64,000 bases of DNA from Bretschneidera sinensis (Eukaryota; Streptophyta; Magnoliopsida; Brassicales; Akaniaceae): NCBI GenBank assembly GCA_023935145.1, contig CM043699.1, positions 146,868,536 through 146,932,535 of the forward strand. The letters run 5' to 3'. This document shows, in pieces, positions 1 through 10,766 of this stretch (its first letter is position 1; every line of letters starts with the position of its first letter). Under the pieces are notes generated by a model. It worked only from the letters and a program-made list of their open reading frames with translations. It ran no database searches and had not been told where the DNA came from. A program made the position numbers and the translations under genes.

Positions 1-241
1 GATATGCTTTTCCTCTATTAAGGTTAGAGGTTGGTAGACTAGGTGACCTTTTTCAAGTGTAAGAGGTAAGGGACATGGAAAGTGTCATGTCTTAGGTCCT
101 TTGTACTGTTTCTATAGGAAGATATGGAAAACTGGATGAATCCTGGCACTTTCTGGCAGCTGCAGTTTATTAAAACTTTCTCAATATTTTTTATGATGGG
201 AAATGGGCTAAAGAATTTTCTGCCCAGTTTATTTGAGTGTT
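1..241 (-). pseudogene. Ty3/gypsy element H: integrase C-terminal part
   Basis: The minus strand encodes a typical post-core integrase C-terminus: a KLGRKFFSPFPII stretch matching the 'KL.PRYYGPF.V' (GPY/F) motif, followed by PGFIQFSI and FHVPYLLHLKK, equivalent to the 'HPVFHVS.LKK' motif. The reading frame is cut at 241 by element C and resumes at 2928. Any chromodomain would lie left of the window. Stop codons lie downstream of LHLKKVT, so this is a relic. This is the most 3' visible piece of the old element that hosts insertions C, A1 and B1. Confidence 0.75.
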
Positions 242-1597
242 TGATGAGTGCCAAATATTGTATATTTTGGCCCATTAATTTACATTTGTTAGCTTAGGAA
301 TTTGTTACTTTGAGTTGTTTTTCGTTGTTTTACAGGTTGACAAGCACTTGGAAAGGAGTTTCACTAAATTGCCAGAATTACCCGTACAGATCAGTCATTT
401 TTGCAGATTAAACTGTATTGATTCAGGAAGAACCATGAGATGAGCCATATATGCTTAGAAAGAACCGGAAGTCTATTTTCTGGAGAATTTTACGGCTCGT
501 AAAAATGATTTTTCTAGAGAAAGTTATGACAGTTTTAGTAGATAAAGGTCAGGCTGTGCGGGATTTCAGCGTAGGCAGAAGTTTTGAAGGGCATGTGAAG
601 GCTTAAATCCCACATCCCACATCAGTTGGAAACACATTTCTGTATCCCACACCCCACATTGGATTGGAAACACATTGCACTCATGGAGTTCCCCTATAAA
701 GGCCTCACCTCACTTCATCAATCGAGGTGCAATCTCCAAGGCTTTGCTACCAAACAGTGTGCAGTCTGGAGGACTTTGCTACCAATCTGGGAGCAGATCT
801 GGAGGGCTTTTGGGAGCAATCCAGAGGACTTTTGGAGGGCAAGCTGGGGAAACTCCAAGGCTTTGCTACCAAGGGGGGATGCTCACGGTGAGATCGAATC
901 TTTCCCTTGAGATTTTTGTTGTCCATTATATTTATGGGTAACTAAATTCTCAAGTGGGGCTAGGGATGAACTTGCACAGTTAATGGTATTTTTATTTATT
1001 TTTAATTTATATATTTGAGTTTCAATTACTAAAACTCTTTTGTTTTATCATTTGCAATTCATTGGTGATGTTTTCTTTTCCAAATAATCTTAGAATTTAT
1101 TCTGTTTATAGATTCAGTCATGCTTTTTCTATTGAATAGTTTAGCTCTTTGATTATATTTGAATTAATTATTTATCTATATTGATTTAGTTCCTTGCTGC
1201 AATATCGCTTCTTGAGTATATTGTTGTCGTTGGATTTTCTCAATAGTGATAATAATTTACGTATTTTAAAAGTGGTGAATGATTTTTCAAAGGGTTGCAT
1301 TTGGTTTAATCTTGGTTTATAAATTTATATCTTCCAATTGGGAATTGGGAAGTGAATCCCCAATTGAGTTATTCAATGAATTAAGAATAATTAAAATACT
1401 AGATTTGTGCAAGGGATTCCCGACGCTTTACTTTACTTTACTTTGCATTCAAAAAATTAATCTTTGTTCTCTATCAATCATTCAATATTATTCTTTAGTT
1501 TCTTTGTTCTTTCTACTATTCTTTTAATTTGTCTTCCTATGGAATCGACACCCCAAAGCTGTGCTACAACTACCGCGTTATTCTTTGGGTATAATCA
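242..1597 (+). repeat. 5' LTR of element C
   Basis: Starts TGATGAGTGCC and ends TAATCA, immediately before the primer-binding site. Bases 919-1597 recur at 2249-2922 with about 95% identity by eye. A TATA-like CTATAAAGG lies at 694-702. The start carries the family hairpin (250-271). It lacks the CGATCG palindrome clusters of the A, B and D LTRs; instead the upstream region has repeats of a CCCACATC-type word at 608-660. Confidence 0.75.
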
Positions 1598-1601
1598 AAT
1601 T

Positions 1602-1620
1602 TTGGCGCTATTGCTGGGGA
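1602..1620 (+). other. Primer-binding site of element C (tRNA-Asp type, degenerate)
   Basis: TGGCGCTATTGCTGGGGA lies 4 bases after the LTR end. It matches the consensus complement of the 3' end of plant tRNA-Asp (TGGCGCCGTTGCCGGGGA) except at a few positions. Confidence 0.7.
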
Positions 1621-2248
1621 GATGGTAGAAGAATTGCTAGATAGTTTTTCTTTTCAGCAATTTGTAAAGGTGGTAACTTCGTTCTTTCTTTTAGCTTGCT
1701 GTATTGATTTCTTTTCTTTTTCTGTCTTCTTTCTTTTTATAGTATTTTTATTATATTGTGACCTTGCATGCCAAGATATAGAGACGCTTTGGGTAGATTT
1801 GTTTGTAAGTCTGTGCTAGAGTCAAAATTAAACTTTTTAAACCCTTTATTTGACAATCCATCTAGTCCTAAGGAAATGAGTTAACACAGAGATCAACCCA
1901 CTAGGACCCTTCAGGATTACCTCCAGCCTACACGCATAGCCACATCATTATGCATCATGTTTCCAGCCAATACTTGCCAGCTGGATTTTAAAACATGGAT
2001 GATACAGTTACTCCCTACGTTTCATGGCTTGGAAAATGAAAACCCATATGTGCACATTAGGGAGTTTGAGGAAGTAGTTAAGGAACCATTCCCTCAAGCT
2101 TTAAAATCAAGCAAGTGAACTCTGGATCCAAACAATGAAATCCTAGAGAAGCTGCTGAGAGTTCTTAGAGAGCATGAAACTGCTACAGGATAAACCTTAG
2201 TCCGGCTGAAGATGTAAAACTTAGCGCTCATGGGAGGCACCCTACAGC
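1621..2248 (+). pseudogene. gag fragment and pol-end motif of element C
   Basis: A Tat/Athila-type Gag N-terminal region is readable in pieces at about 1900-2100: TLQDYLQPTRIA, then FKTWMIQLLPTFHGLENENP and YVHIREFEEVVKEPF, the start of the retrotransposon gag domain. The frame contains stops (for example just before 1885) and the rest of gag, protease and pol is gone. The last 49 bp (2200-2248) are the conserved 'CTGGCTGAAGA...ATGGGAGGCACCC' motif found at the pol end of A and B elements here. Confidence 0.65.
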
Positions 2249-2922
2249 TTGTCCATTATATTTATGGGTAATTAAATTCTCAAGTGGGGCTAGGGATAAA
2301 TTTGCACAGTTAATAGTATTTTTATTTATTTTTAATTTATGTGTTTGAGTTTCGATTACTAAAACTCTTTTGTTTTATCATTTGCAATTCATTAGTGATG
2401 TTTTCTTTTCCCAATAATCTTAGAATTTATTATGTTTATAGATTCAGTCATGCTTTTTCTATTGAATGATTTAGCTCTTTGATTATGTTTAGATTAATTA
2501 TTTATCTATATTTATTTAGTTCTTTGCTGCAATATCGCTTCCTAAGTATATTGTCGTCGTTGGATTTTCTCAATAGTGATAATAATTTATGTATTTTAAA
2601 AGTGGTGAATGATTTTTCAAAGGGTTACATTTGGTTTAATCTTGGTTTATAAATCTACATCTTCCAATTGGGAATTGGGAAGTGAATTCCCAATTGAGTT
2701 ATTCAATGAATTAAGAATAATTAAAATACTAGATTTGTGCAAGGGATTCCCGACGCTTTACTTTACTTTGTATTCAAAAAAGTAATCTTTGTTCTCCATC
2801 AATCATTCAATATTGTTCTTTAGTTTCTTTGTTCTTTCTACTATTCTTTTAATTTGTCTCCCTTTGGAATCGACACCCCAAAGATGTGCTACAACTACCG
2901 CGTTATTCTTTGGGCGTAATCA
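2249..2922 (+). repeat. 3' LTR of element C, 5'-truncated
   Basis: Copy of 919-1597, starting in mid-LTR and ending GGGCGTAATCA followed by the ATGTT target duplication. The purine tract and the U3 part are missing, so the truncation happened after insertion or by template switching. Confidence 0.75.
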
Positions 2923-2927
2923 ATGTT

Positions 2928-3336
2928 TATGAGCTATTGTTGTTTGCTTGTAAGGTTGAAGTTTAACTAGTACCAAATCATCAACCCGAAAGGAGTGATC
3001 CTTTCTGTGTTTGTCAATTGTCAGCTTCATTTATAGTTGAGCCTTCTAGAGGTATAACTTGGCCTATTGCAAAATTTTTGTTTTGTCCCCTAGGTAAGCT
3101 TGCTATGGTACAGTCACCTCTAGAATATGCCACAATATTAGGTTGTTTTCTTCCAAACACTACCTTAAAAGGAGACATGCCAATTGAAGAGTAAAAGCCA
3201 ATATTGCCGTGAAATTATACCTAGCATAAAAACTTTGGCCATTTGTTTGGAGTATCACTTACAAAGCATCTTAAGTACTACTCTTATGCTCTATTGAACA
3301 CCTCGATTTGTCCATTAATTTGAAGGTTGTAGGCAC
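2928..3336 (-). pseudogene. Element H integrase, region after the catalytic core
   Basis: On the minus strand the right end reads SAYNLQINGQIEVFN, which is the 'SAYHPQTDGQTEVVN' signature holding the third catalytic acidic residue of Ty3 integrases. Further left it reads in pieces through 'GRKQPNIVAY' and 'DCTIAKL', the usual linker towards the C-terminal domain. Stops and frameshifts show it is dead. The segment lies between insertion C (left) and A1 (right); its last 5 bases (3332-3336, GGCAC) are the A1 target duplication. Confidence 0.75.
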
Positions 3337-4589
3337 TGTTGTGCGTTTATCTACCTAAATAATTAAGCAAATAATCGTACAGTTTTACTTACAAGTGCAC
3401 AAGGTCAATAGTAGCATAGTGTGCAAGCGCGAGATCATCTCCATAGGAATTGGTGAATTTAACTTTAGAATTAGTTTCGCAAGATAAAATAATATATAAT
3501 GATAGAAATAAATATTGAGTTTGAAATAATAATAATGATAAAGGCGTAGGGACTTGATATCCACCACTAATCATGCTACCACAATAAAATAATATGCCAA
3601 TGCTTTAAATATGCTATGAATACCTACTGTTTGTCAATCTAAGGGCATGGTATCTACTCATTAAGCTATTGATTTCCCTAAGCAACGAGTTAGGCATGAT
3701 ATCTACTCTAACTCTTTTCTTTCTTAAGGGATTCAGCATGGTGTATACTGAGTTGTTCCTTAAAAGAGCATAAGATCTGTGGAAATCGACAACCACACGA
3801 GACCTAGGGCATGGTATCTACTCTTGGTTTCCCATGTTGATTAACCCAAGAATCCGGTGTGGAGTTCTTTTGTTACTATTGTTGAACCTAGGACTCGGTC
3901 ATCCAAATTGATTCAACTAACTAATCCATACCACATGCATACGTTGATCAGACACACACATATGAGAAATTTAAATATAAACATGCATTAATCAAGTTAA
4001 AAATCACAACATAAATATTGCAAAGGTGCCAATACCGAATTATTGGTTAAACATAATTAGGGCTTCAACCAAGCCTTTACTAGGGTTTAGTTACACATGA
4101 TTGTGATGCTAAACATATTCATAAAATAAAAATAAAGGGGAAAGAATAAACCCAAGAGAAGAGTCGTCAATTCCTCTTCAAAGCTTACAACTCCCAGGAA
4201 AATTAAAAGGTGGTGTTTCTATGTTTTACAAGCCTATATATAGGGTTTTAAGGACGCCTCGAAACCCTAATTTCCAAAATAAGTCCGGAAGAAATCTTTC
4301 CAAAATCGGCTCTGCTGCCTCTCTGTGCTTGTGCACTCGGTTGCACTCTTTTGCACTTGAGTGCAGGGTTGCACTCGAGCCTTCTAGGTGTGCACATGAG
4401 TGCTTGTATGCTCGATTATGGCAATGTTGTGCTCAATCGCACAAAGCTTCAAAATGTTTTCTTTTCTTCACAAGCCTATAAAAAATACTGAGAACAGATA
4501 AATGAAGTAGAATATACTAAAATACATAAACAAATAACCTAACAACTGTAAATTATGGGGCTTAAATATGAATATTTAAGCACTTATCA
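3337..4589 (-). repeat. 3' LTR of A1 (A-family LTR)
   Basis: Reads, on the minus strand, TGATAAGTGCTTAAAT... to ...CACAACA. It aligns to 9175-10428. Minus-strand TATA box CTATATATAGG at 4234-4243. A cluster of CGAGCGCA/CGATCGCA-type words at 4321-4445 lies upstream of the TATA. The family hairpin is at 4560-4581. Confidence 0.85.
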
Positions 4590-5957
4590 TACCCCTAAAC
4601 TTACATATTGCTAGTCCCTGAGCAATACAAAACGAAAAACTAACTGAAAAACAAAATCAAAGATAAATTCATCATTTATGTTATCTAAAAATTTTGGTTG
4701 CACATAAAACCATGATGCTTGTTCATGAGTAGGCTTAAAAATATAAACACATCTTTTTAATGAAAAAGGGTTTTAAATTCTAATTACTTACACAAGGTTG
4801 GTTTAAGGCATCACAAGTTTGACTTAGTGTGTGGTGGATTAGCACATAAAAGATGAAGCTTCTGAATAATTCCCATGTATAGTGTTTCAGTGTTTTAACA
4901 TTCATCGAATTCCCTATCAGAATGAACAATAATGACATAGTTTTATTTCTTTTCACTTTCTTTTATTATAAGTTCTTTGCCATATTGAGTTCCATTAAGC
5001 TTTCTAATTGACCCATGTAGTTCGTGTTTAGCCAATGACTCCCCAACCAGATGGTTTTAGGGCATTAGGTGTAAAGACAACCCTAAGGACTTATTAACTC
5101 GAGTAAAAAAGGCTACGAAACTAACTAGTCTTAATGCTTCCAAACAAAATCCCCACCTTTTGACGTAACTCTCACTGCTTATTAAGGCAAGAATTCAAGT
5201 TACTCAGTGGAAATTTTAATGATCATTATATGCATAATTCCCACATTTTGACGTGAACACTCACTGCTTACTGAGGCAAGATGTCCAATTACTCAGTGAA
5301 AAGTTTATTTAATGATCATTAGGAGCATTTTATTTTCTCTTTTCAATAAACATTTTTCTCTATTTTTCTATGCCAAAATGTTCTTCTAACAAGTTATCCA
5401 ATTACAGTTAGGTCATAGAAACAGATACATAAAAATTATACGTCATACCTCACACCAATATGTGCCAATGTGCTCGTGTTATATTTAGATCAAACTTTGT
5501 GAATTCTTAAATGCCTTGAAGTAATTAATTAAACTTTTAAAACTTATCATTAGACTATGTGTTCTAGATTTTAAGCTTACTGATGAAGTTTTATCATAAT
5601 ATTTGTTTTAAATCAACCAAAAATTTTAAAACAATATGAACATGCATTTATCTTTTCAAAAATACTAAAACAAACTGGGACAGGGTGTGTGAATGTGTCT
5701 CCCATACCTCCAAACCTAATGTACACATTGTCCCCAATGTGTGTGTGACATGGAAAGATCTGACTTGGGAGATGGAGAACTAAATAGCAGGAATGGCTCG
5801 TAGCACACCCCTAAACTTGAACTTGATGCACTCACTATGTCCCTGAAAAAGAAAAACAAACATACTACCAGAAAACAACGAATACTAATAATAAACAGTT
5901 ATAAAAAAGTAAATACTAACAATAAATAAAAGAAAATAATATAAATAAAAAGATATG
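4590..5957 (-). other. A1 3' non-coding module
   Basis: About 1.37 kb with no sustained reading frame. It is shared, in the same order, with B1 (12020-13340) and A2 (44321-45704) although the LTRs of A and B differ. It contains an imperfect tandem duplication of about 90 bp (about 5145-5233 and 5236-5326) around the word CTCACTGCTTA and ending near AATGATCATTA. The boundary with the LTR is the purine tract. Confidence 0.7.
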
Positions 5958-6005
5958 TTGTGGGGTGTCTCCCATGAGCGTTAAGTTTTACGTCTTCAGC
6001 CAGAC
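5958..6005 (-). other. Conserved pol-end motif in A1
   Basis: Minus strand reads GTCTGGCTGAAGACG, then TTAACGCTCATGGGAGACAC. The same 45-50 bp block lies at 13341-13389 (B1), 38323-38370 and 45705-45752 (A2 copies) and 2200-2248 (C). A GGGAGGCA-type block of this kind is known downstream of pol in plant Tat/Athila elements. Confidence 0.6.
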
Positions 6006-6779
6006 GATGTACCATTTTCACTGTTGGGCTTTCACTGAGTATTTTTAGCTAATAATTTGTGGGCAACAGTGAATTGAAGCTGTGGGCAGCATTTCTATAA
6101 AAGTCCTAACCTCCGTACGCAGTGGCCTCAGTACCACTGATATCAATAGAGGTGTTTGAGCTATATGTTTTTCAAAGTCTAAACTGCTCAAACACTCTCT
6201 ATAGTAGCTTCAGTGCTAATCTTGTGGAAGGGAGTACCTAAAGTCCCCCGCATTTGGCTCAAGTGTTCTTGTTGCTGCTGCATACTGGGCAGTTTGGAGT
6301 GCTAAATCTTCATCTCTTGGTTGCACTATAATTTCAGAGTGTGGTGTGACTCTATGTTCATGTACCATGACTATCTGATTTCTTGATGGCAACTACTGCA
6401 ATTCCAAGTTTAGTGCCTGGACAATAGATGAGAGAAAAGTAGTATTAGTATGGGCAAGAGTTTCAAATGGAGGAGTGAACTTACTTGAATGCTTTGGAGA
6501 GCTTCAAGGAGATGCACAGCTTCAATGATATCATCAGTAATATCTTCAGATTCTGGCTTAACATCCAAACTTGTGAAGCTATGGGTGAGGGTGGCCTCCA
6601 ATAGATCAGTGTGATGAACATGAAAAGCTTGCTTGATAGTACTTTGCATCATACATTCATTAAAACATTAATCATCATGATCATCTTGGGGTAATTTTAG
6701 TGCATCAAATATCTTAAAATATATTGTCTCACCATTTACCGTCATACTTATAATACCATATTTCACATTAATTATTGTA
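6006..6779 (-). pseudogene. A1 region between protease and the pol-end motif
   Basis: Homologous to A3 61322-61865. The minus strand has a 78-80 residue open stretch at 6410-6652 with the acidic words SLDVKPESEDITDD. It matches the tail that follows the protease in A3 and in A2 (45757-45939). No known domain is recognised; reverse transcriptase would be expected here in an autonomous element and is absent. Confidence 0.5.
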
Positions 6780-7544
6780 TCAACAGTTCTCATAAAAGAG
6801 TCTTCCTAAGATGATGGGCAGAGGTATTGGCATAGGAGATTCTTCCATATCTAGTACAATAAAATCAGCAGGTAAAATAAATTCACCTAACTTTACTAAG
6901 ACATTCTCAAGAATACATCTTGGTCTTTTAATGCTTCTGTCTGCCAATTGCAAAGTGATAGAGGTTGGTTGAAGCTCCCTCAAACCTAGCTTTTCAACTA
7001 CCGTGTATGGTAGCAAATTGACACTTGGTCCTAAATCCAATAGTGCACGCTCAAAAAATTGGTGACCTATCTTGCAAGGAATGGTAAAACTACCTAGATC
7101 TTTTAGCTTTGGTAGTAGTTTTCTTAACAATACCGCACTTACCTCTTCAGTTAGAGCCATTATTTCATGCTTCTGAAACTTTCTTTTATTAGTGCAACAA
7201 TCTTTTAAAAATTTAGCATAAGCAGAAATTTGTTTAATTGCATCTAATAAGGGAATGTTAATTTTTACTTTTCTCAAAGTTTCAAAAATATCTAGCAATT
7301 TATCTTTCTTTGTCTTTACTAACCTTTGAGGGAAGAGAGGTGCATTCCAATCCTTCATTTCACTTACCTTGGATGTGGATGGCTTAGTTGGAGATGCTTG
7401 TGTTGGCTTATTAACTCCTATGATCTTACCATTTCTGATAGTTGTAACGATCTTTAGTTGCTGATGTCCTCCAGGATTAGGCATTGTTTGGGTTGGAAAT
7501 TCTCCTTGCCTTCGTCCACTTAGCTTCTTAGCTATTTGGCCCAT
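6780..7544 (-). pseudogene. A1 Gag C-terminus and retropepsin-like aspartic protease
   Basis: An open frame of 254 residues starting MGQIAKKLSGRRQGEF. Residues 1-60 are the Gag tail (TLRNGKIIG-type motif), residues 90-130 a conserved linker (PLLDAIKQISAYAKFLKDCC), and from about residue 140 the protease of Tat/Athila type, with the active-site motif LLDLGPSVNLLPY (usually DLGASVNL; here Ala is replaced by Pro) and the flap/C-terminal block PADFIVLDMEE followed by LPIILGRLF. It would cut Gag during particle maturation. The frame stays open through the whole domain, but upstream gag is broken, so it cannot be made as the usual Gag-PR fusion. Confidence 0.75.
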
Positions 7545-7559
7545 TTGTGCTTCCAGTCT

Positions 7560-8849
7560 TGCTCATGCTTTGCAATTGTTTGTCTTTGCTCAGTTTGAAT
7601 TTGCCTTCCATCTACCATAAACTGTTCTTGTGACATTATTAGTTGCCTTACCATACTCTCTAGGTCATTCTTCTTTAACTCTTGAACTGGTTGGGCTGCT
7701 TGGTGGAAGTTCCTTTGTTGCCCTTAAAAGTTCAGGGCATTTTGATTGTTGCTCCATGAGAGGTTGGGGTGGTTTTGCCATCCAGGATTATAGGTATCTG
7801 TATATGCACTGTTTGGTCCTACATAGTTCACTTACTCGGGATCTGTAGATGAATATAAATGGCAAGTCTCGGAAGTGTGATCAAATTGAGAACATAAAGC
7901 ACATACCTGACGTTGTGTGGCTTGTGGACTTGGTGAGGCGTTCTGAGCAGTCATGGCTTTTACAAGCATATCTAGCTTCCTTTCCATAACAGCCATCTAA
8001 ATTGGAATTCCACCAATTAAGTTAACTTCATACATGCCCTTGCTCTTTACTCCTTGTCTCCCTCTGGATGAGAATTGTTGGGTGTGCTCACTCAATGCCT
8101 CAAACAGCTCCACGACTTTTTCACTGCTCTTCTCCATCAGTACACCTCCACAACCTGAATCAGCAATACCTTTATTCATGTCATTTAAACCTTTATAAAA
8201 GCTAGTACCAGCTCATCTTGAGGTAGGTTGTGATGTGAAAATTTGAGAAGCAGCTCATTAAAGTGTCCCCATGCTTCAAAGAAAAGGTCTCCATCTCTTT
8301 GTTAGAAAGATTGAATCTCCTTCCTCATCTGCCTTGCCTTTTGTGCTAGGAAAAATTTTCTTAGGAACTTACTGGATAGTTTTTCCCAGGTATGGATGGA
8401 ATCTGCAGGCAATGAATTATACCACAACTTAGTTTTATCTTTTAATGAAAAAGGGAAAAGAATTAACCTGATTCCCTCTTGATTAGGCCCTGGATGTGGT
8501 GGAACTTGCAGAGGTCAAAGAATTCCCTAAGGTGCAAGTGTGGATCCTCAGTAGGTGTACCCCTAAAATGAGTCAAGGCACTGAGTATCTGCAGAGATAT
8601 ATAATAATTGCCTTCCACCTCTGGTTGATAAGCAATGCATGATGGCTAATTGAGATTCTGTGGGATAAAGGATTGCTTCATAGGTCTTCGCTCAGGTGGT
8701 TGTTGGTTTTCTAGCTGTTCCATTGGTGCTTCTCCCTCGAATTCTTCTTCGTTCTCCTCAAAGTTGTTTCTAGGCCTCTGTCGAATGGTCCGCTCAATCT
8801 CTATGTCGAGTGGAACGATGGTAGGGTTCCTAGATCGAAGCCCTTGCAT
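7560..8849 (-). pseudogene. A1 gag
   Basis: Starts at 8849 with MQGLRSRNPTIVPLDIEIER, a proline- and acid-rich N-terminal arm, then, through several frameshifts, the gag domain (HFRGTPTEDPHLHLREFF near 8510-8590, WAHFNELL-type core near 8220-8290), a 60-residue stretch at 7997-8179 matching the SGCGGVLMEKSSEKVVELFE helix region, and the zinc-knuckle region near 7850-7900. The intact order is clear from A3. Several stops and indels make it non-functional. Confidence 0.7.
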
Positions 8850-8904
8850 GAATCAACTGGAAGACTTTGGTGCAGCAACTTCAGTACTGTTGCTCGGGTA
8901 GTCT

Positions 8905-8998
8905 CTGGACTATTTACGCTCGAGCGCACAAGGTACTACGCTCGATCGCAACAATGCACTCGATCTCACTTGAGCTTGCGCTCGATCGCAAGGCCAGA
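8905..8998. repeat. CGATCG/CGAGCG palindrome cluster in the A1 leader
   Basis: Several words of the form GCTCGAGCGCA, GCTCGATCGCA and GATCTCA within 94 bp, just upstream of the Gag start on the minus strand. The same kind of cluster is in the leader of A2 (55225-55265) and A3 (59085-59120), outside the LTRs. Confidence 0.6.
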
Positions 8999-9150
8999 AA
9001 CAACACTGCTGCAGACCTGAAACAGAAGAAAACAGAAAACAAAAAGAAGAAAAATTAGGTTTTTGATAAAGAAAATATAAACATAACAGAGTAAAGAAAT
9101 AAAATAAAATAAAACTAACGAAAATAATTCCAAAAAGAAATTTAGCAAAA

Positions 9151-9168
9151 TCCCTGGTAACGATGCCA
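9151..9168 (-). other. Primer-binding site of A1 (tRNA-Asp type)
   Basis: Minus strand TGGCATCGTTACCAGGGA, 6 bases inside the right LTR. It differs from the tRNA-Asp complement by three changes, all compatible with C-to-T or G-to-A decay. Confidence 0.7.
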
Positions 9169-9174
9169 AAAACT

Positions 9175-10428
9175 TATTGTGCGTTTATCTACCTAAATAA
9201 TCGTACAGTTTTACTTGCAAGTGCACAAGGTCAATAGTAGCATAGTGTGCAAGTGTGAGATCATCTCCACAGGGATTGATGAATTTAACTTTAGAATTAG
9301 TTTCGCAAGATAAAATAATATATAATGATAGAAATAAATATTGAGTTTAAAATAATAATAATGATAAAGGCGTAGGGACTTGATATCCACTACTAATCAT
9401 GCTACCACAATAAAAACAATATGCTCATGCTTTAAATATGCCATGAATATTTGTCAACCTAAGGGCATGGTATCTACTCCTTAAGCTATTGATTTCCCTA
9501 AGAAACGAGTTAGGCATGGTATCTACTCTAACTCTTTTCTTTCTTAAGGGATTTAGTATGGTGTATACTGAGTTGTTCCTTAAAAGAGCATAAGATCTGT
9601 GGAAATCGACAACCACACAAGACCTAGGGCACGGTATCCACTCCCGGTTCCCCATGTTGATTAACCCAAGAATCCAGCGTGGAGTTCTTTTGATACTATT
9701 GTTGAACCCAAGACTCAGTCATCCAAATTGATTCAACTAACTAATCCATACCACATGCATACGTTAATCAGACACACACATATGAGGAATTTAAATATAA
9801 AAAAGCATTAATCAGGTTAAGAATCATAGCATAAATATTGCAAAGGCACCAATACTGAATTATTGATTAAACATAATTAGGGATTTAACCAAGCCCTTAC
9901 TAGGGTTTAGTTACACATGATTGTGATGCTAAACATATTCATAAAATAAAAATAAGGGGGAAAGAATAAACCTAATAGAAGAGTCGTCAATTCCTCTCCA
10001 AAGCTTACAACTCCCAGGAAAATTAAAAGGTGGTGTTTCTGTGTTTTACAATCCTAAGGACGCCTCGAAACCCTAATTTCCAAAATAAGTTTGGAAGAAA
10101 TCTTTCCAAAACTGGCTCTACCGCCTCTCTGTGCATGTGCGCTCGATCGCAATCTTTTGCACTCGAGCGCAGGGTTGCGCTCGAGCCTTCTAGGTGTGCG
10201 CATGAGTGCTTGTGCGCTCGATCATGGCAATGTTGCGCTCGATCGCACTAGCTGGTTCCATATCTTCAGTTTTCTTCCTTTAAAGCTTCAAAATGCTTTC
10301 TTTTCTTCAACAGCCTATAAAAAACATTGAGAACACAAAAATGAAGTAGAATATACTAAAATACATAAACAAAGAGCCTAGAAACTATAAATTAATGGGC
10401 TTAAATATGAATATTTAAGCACTTATCT
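9175..10428 (-). repeat. 5' LTR of A1, TATA box lost
   Basis: Aligns with 3337-4589. It ends (on +) CACTTATCT, where the consensus final base is A, then the target duplication GGCAC. About 15 bp containing the TATA box of the other LTR are missing near 10052-10056. A palindrome cluster is at 10136-10255 and the hairpin at 10399-10420. Target-side sequence beyond is element H integrase. Confidence 0.85.
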
Positions 10429-10433
10429 GGCAC

Positions 10434-10766
10434 TGCTCATGTTGAGCACAGTTCCTTGGAGCTTGAACAATTCAGTTCAGAAAGAACTCATGGAGACTGA
10501 GTCTTTATTTGAGACAATAGTCTTGGGAAAGCCATGTATTGACAAATAGATTGGCCACCTTTGTAGTTGTGTAATGCTTTGGTAGGCACTCAAAATGAGA
10601 AAACTTGGATAGTCTGTCCACTACAACCAGTATGATTGTAAAGCCTTAGGCAAGGGGAATATGGTTGATTAAATCCATTGAAATGTCTTCCCATATTTGC
10701 TCAGTTATATGCAGGGGTTGTAGTAAGCTATAAGGAGCATAGTTTGCAGGATTTTCTTGTTAGCGT
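10434..10766 (-). pseudogene. Element H integrase catalytic core
   Basis: Minus strand reads EQIWEDISMDLINHIPLA, then GFTIILVVVDRLSKFSHFE and KVANLFVNTW, the Ty3 integrase core with the first (MDLI) catalytic aspartate visible. The part joining to the third acidic residue lies at 3300-3336 on the other side of A1. In-frame stops are present. Its last five bases (10762-10766, AGCGT) are the B1 target duplication. Confidence 0.8.

Larger units (their letters stand above)
242..2922 (+). mobile_element. LTR retrotransposon C, internally deleted, inserted in element H
   Basis: A plus-strand Ty3/gypsy element (Tat/Athila-like gag) reduced to 2.7 kb. It has a full 5' LTR, a primer-binding site complementary to plant tRNA-Asp, a gag fragment, and a 3' LTR missing about its first 680 bp. 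Target duplication is GTGTT (237-241) and ATGTT (2923-2927), one mismatch. The flanks are both integrase of element H, so the insertion site is clear. Two internal deletions are visible: gag runs straight into the pol-end motif near 2200, and that motif runs straight into mid-LTR at 2249. Confidence 0.8.
3337..10428 (-). mobile_element. Non-autonomous Ty3/gypsy element A1 (gag-protease only)
   Basis: A complete minus-strand element of 7,092 bp with two LTRs of about 1.25 kb, a tRNA-Asp-type primer site next to the right LTR, a purine tract (minus-strand AAGTTTAGGGGTA) next to the left LTR, and perfect 5-bp target duplications GGCAC at 3332-3336 and 10429-10433. The interior encodes only Gag and an aspartic protease. 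No reverse transcriptase, RNase H or integrase motif is readable in either strand. The A2 and A3 copies in this window share this organisation. Confidence 0.85.
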
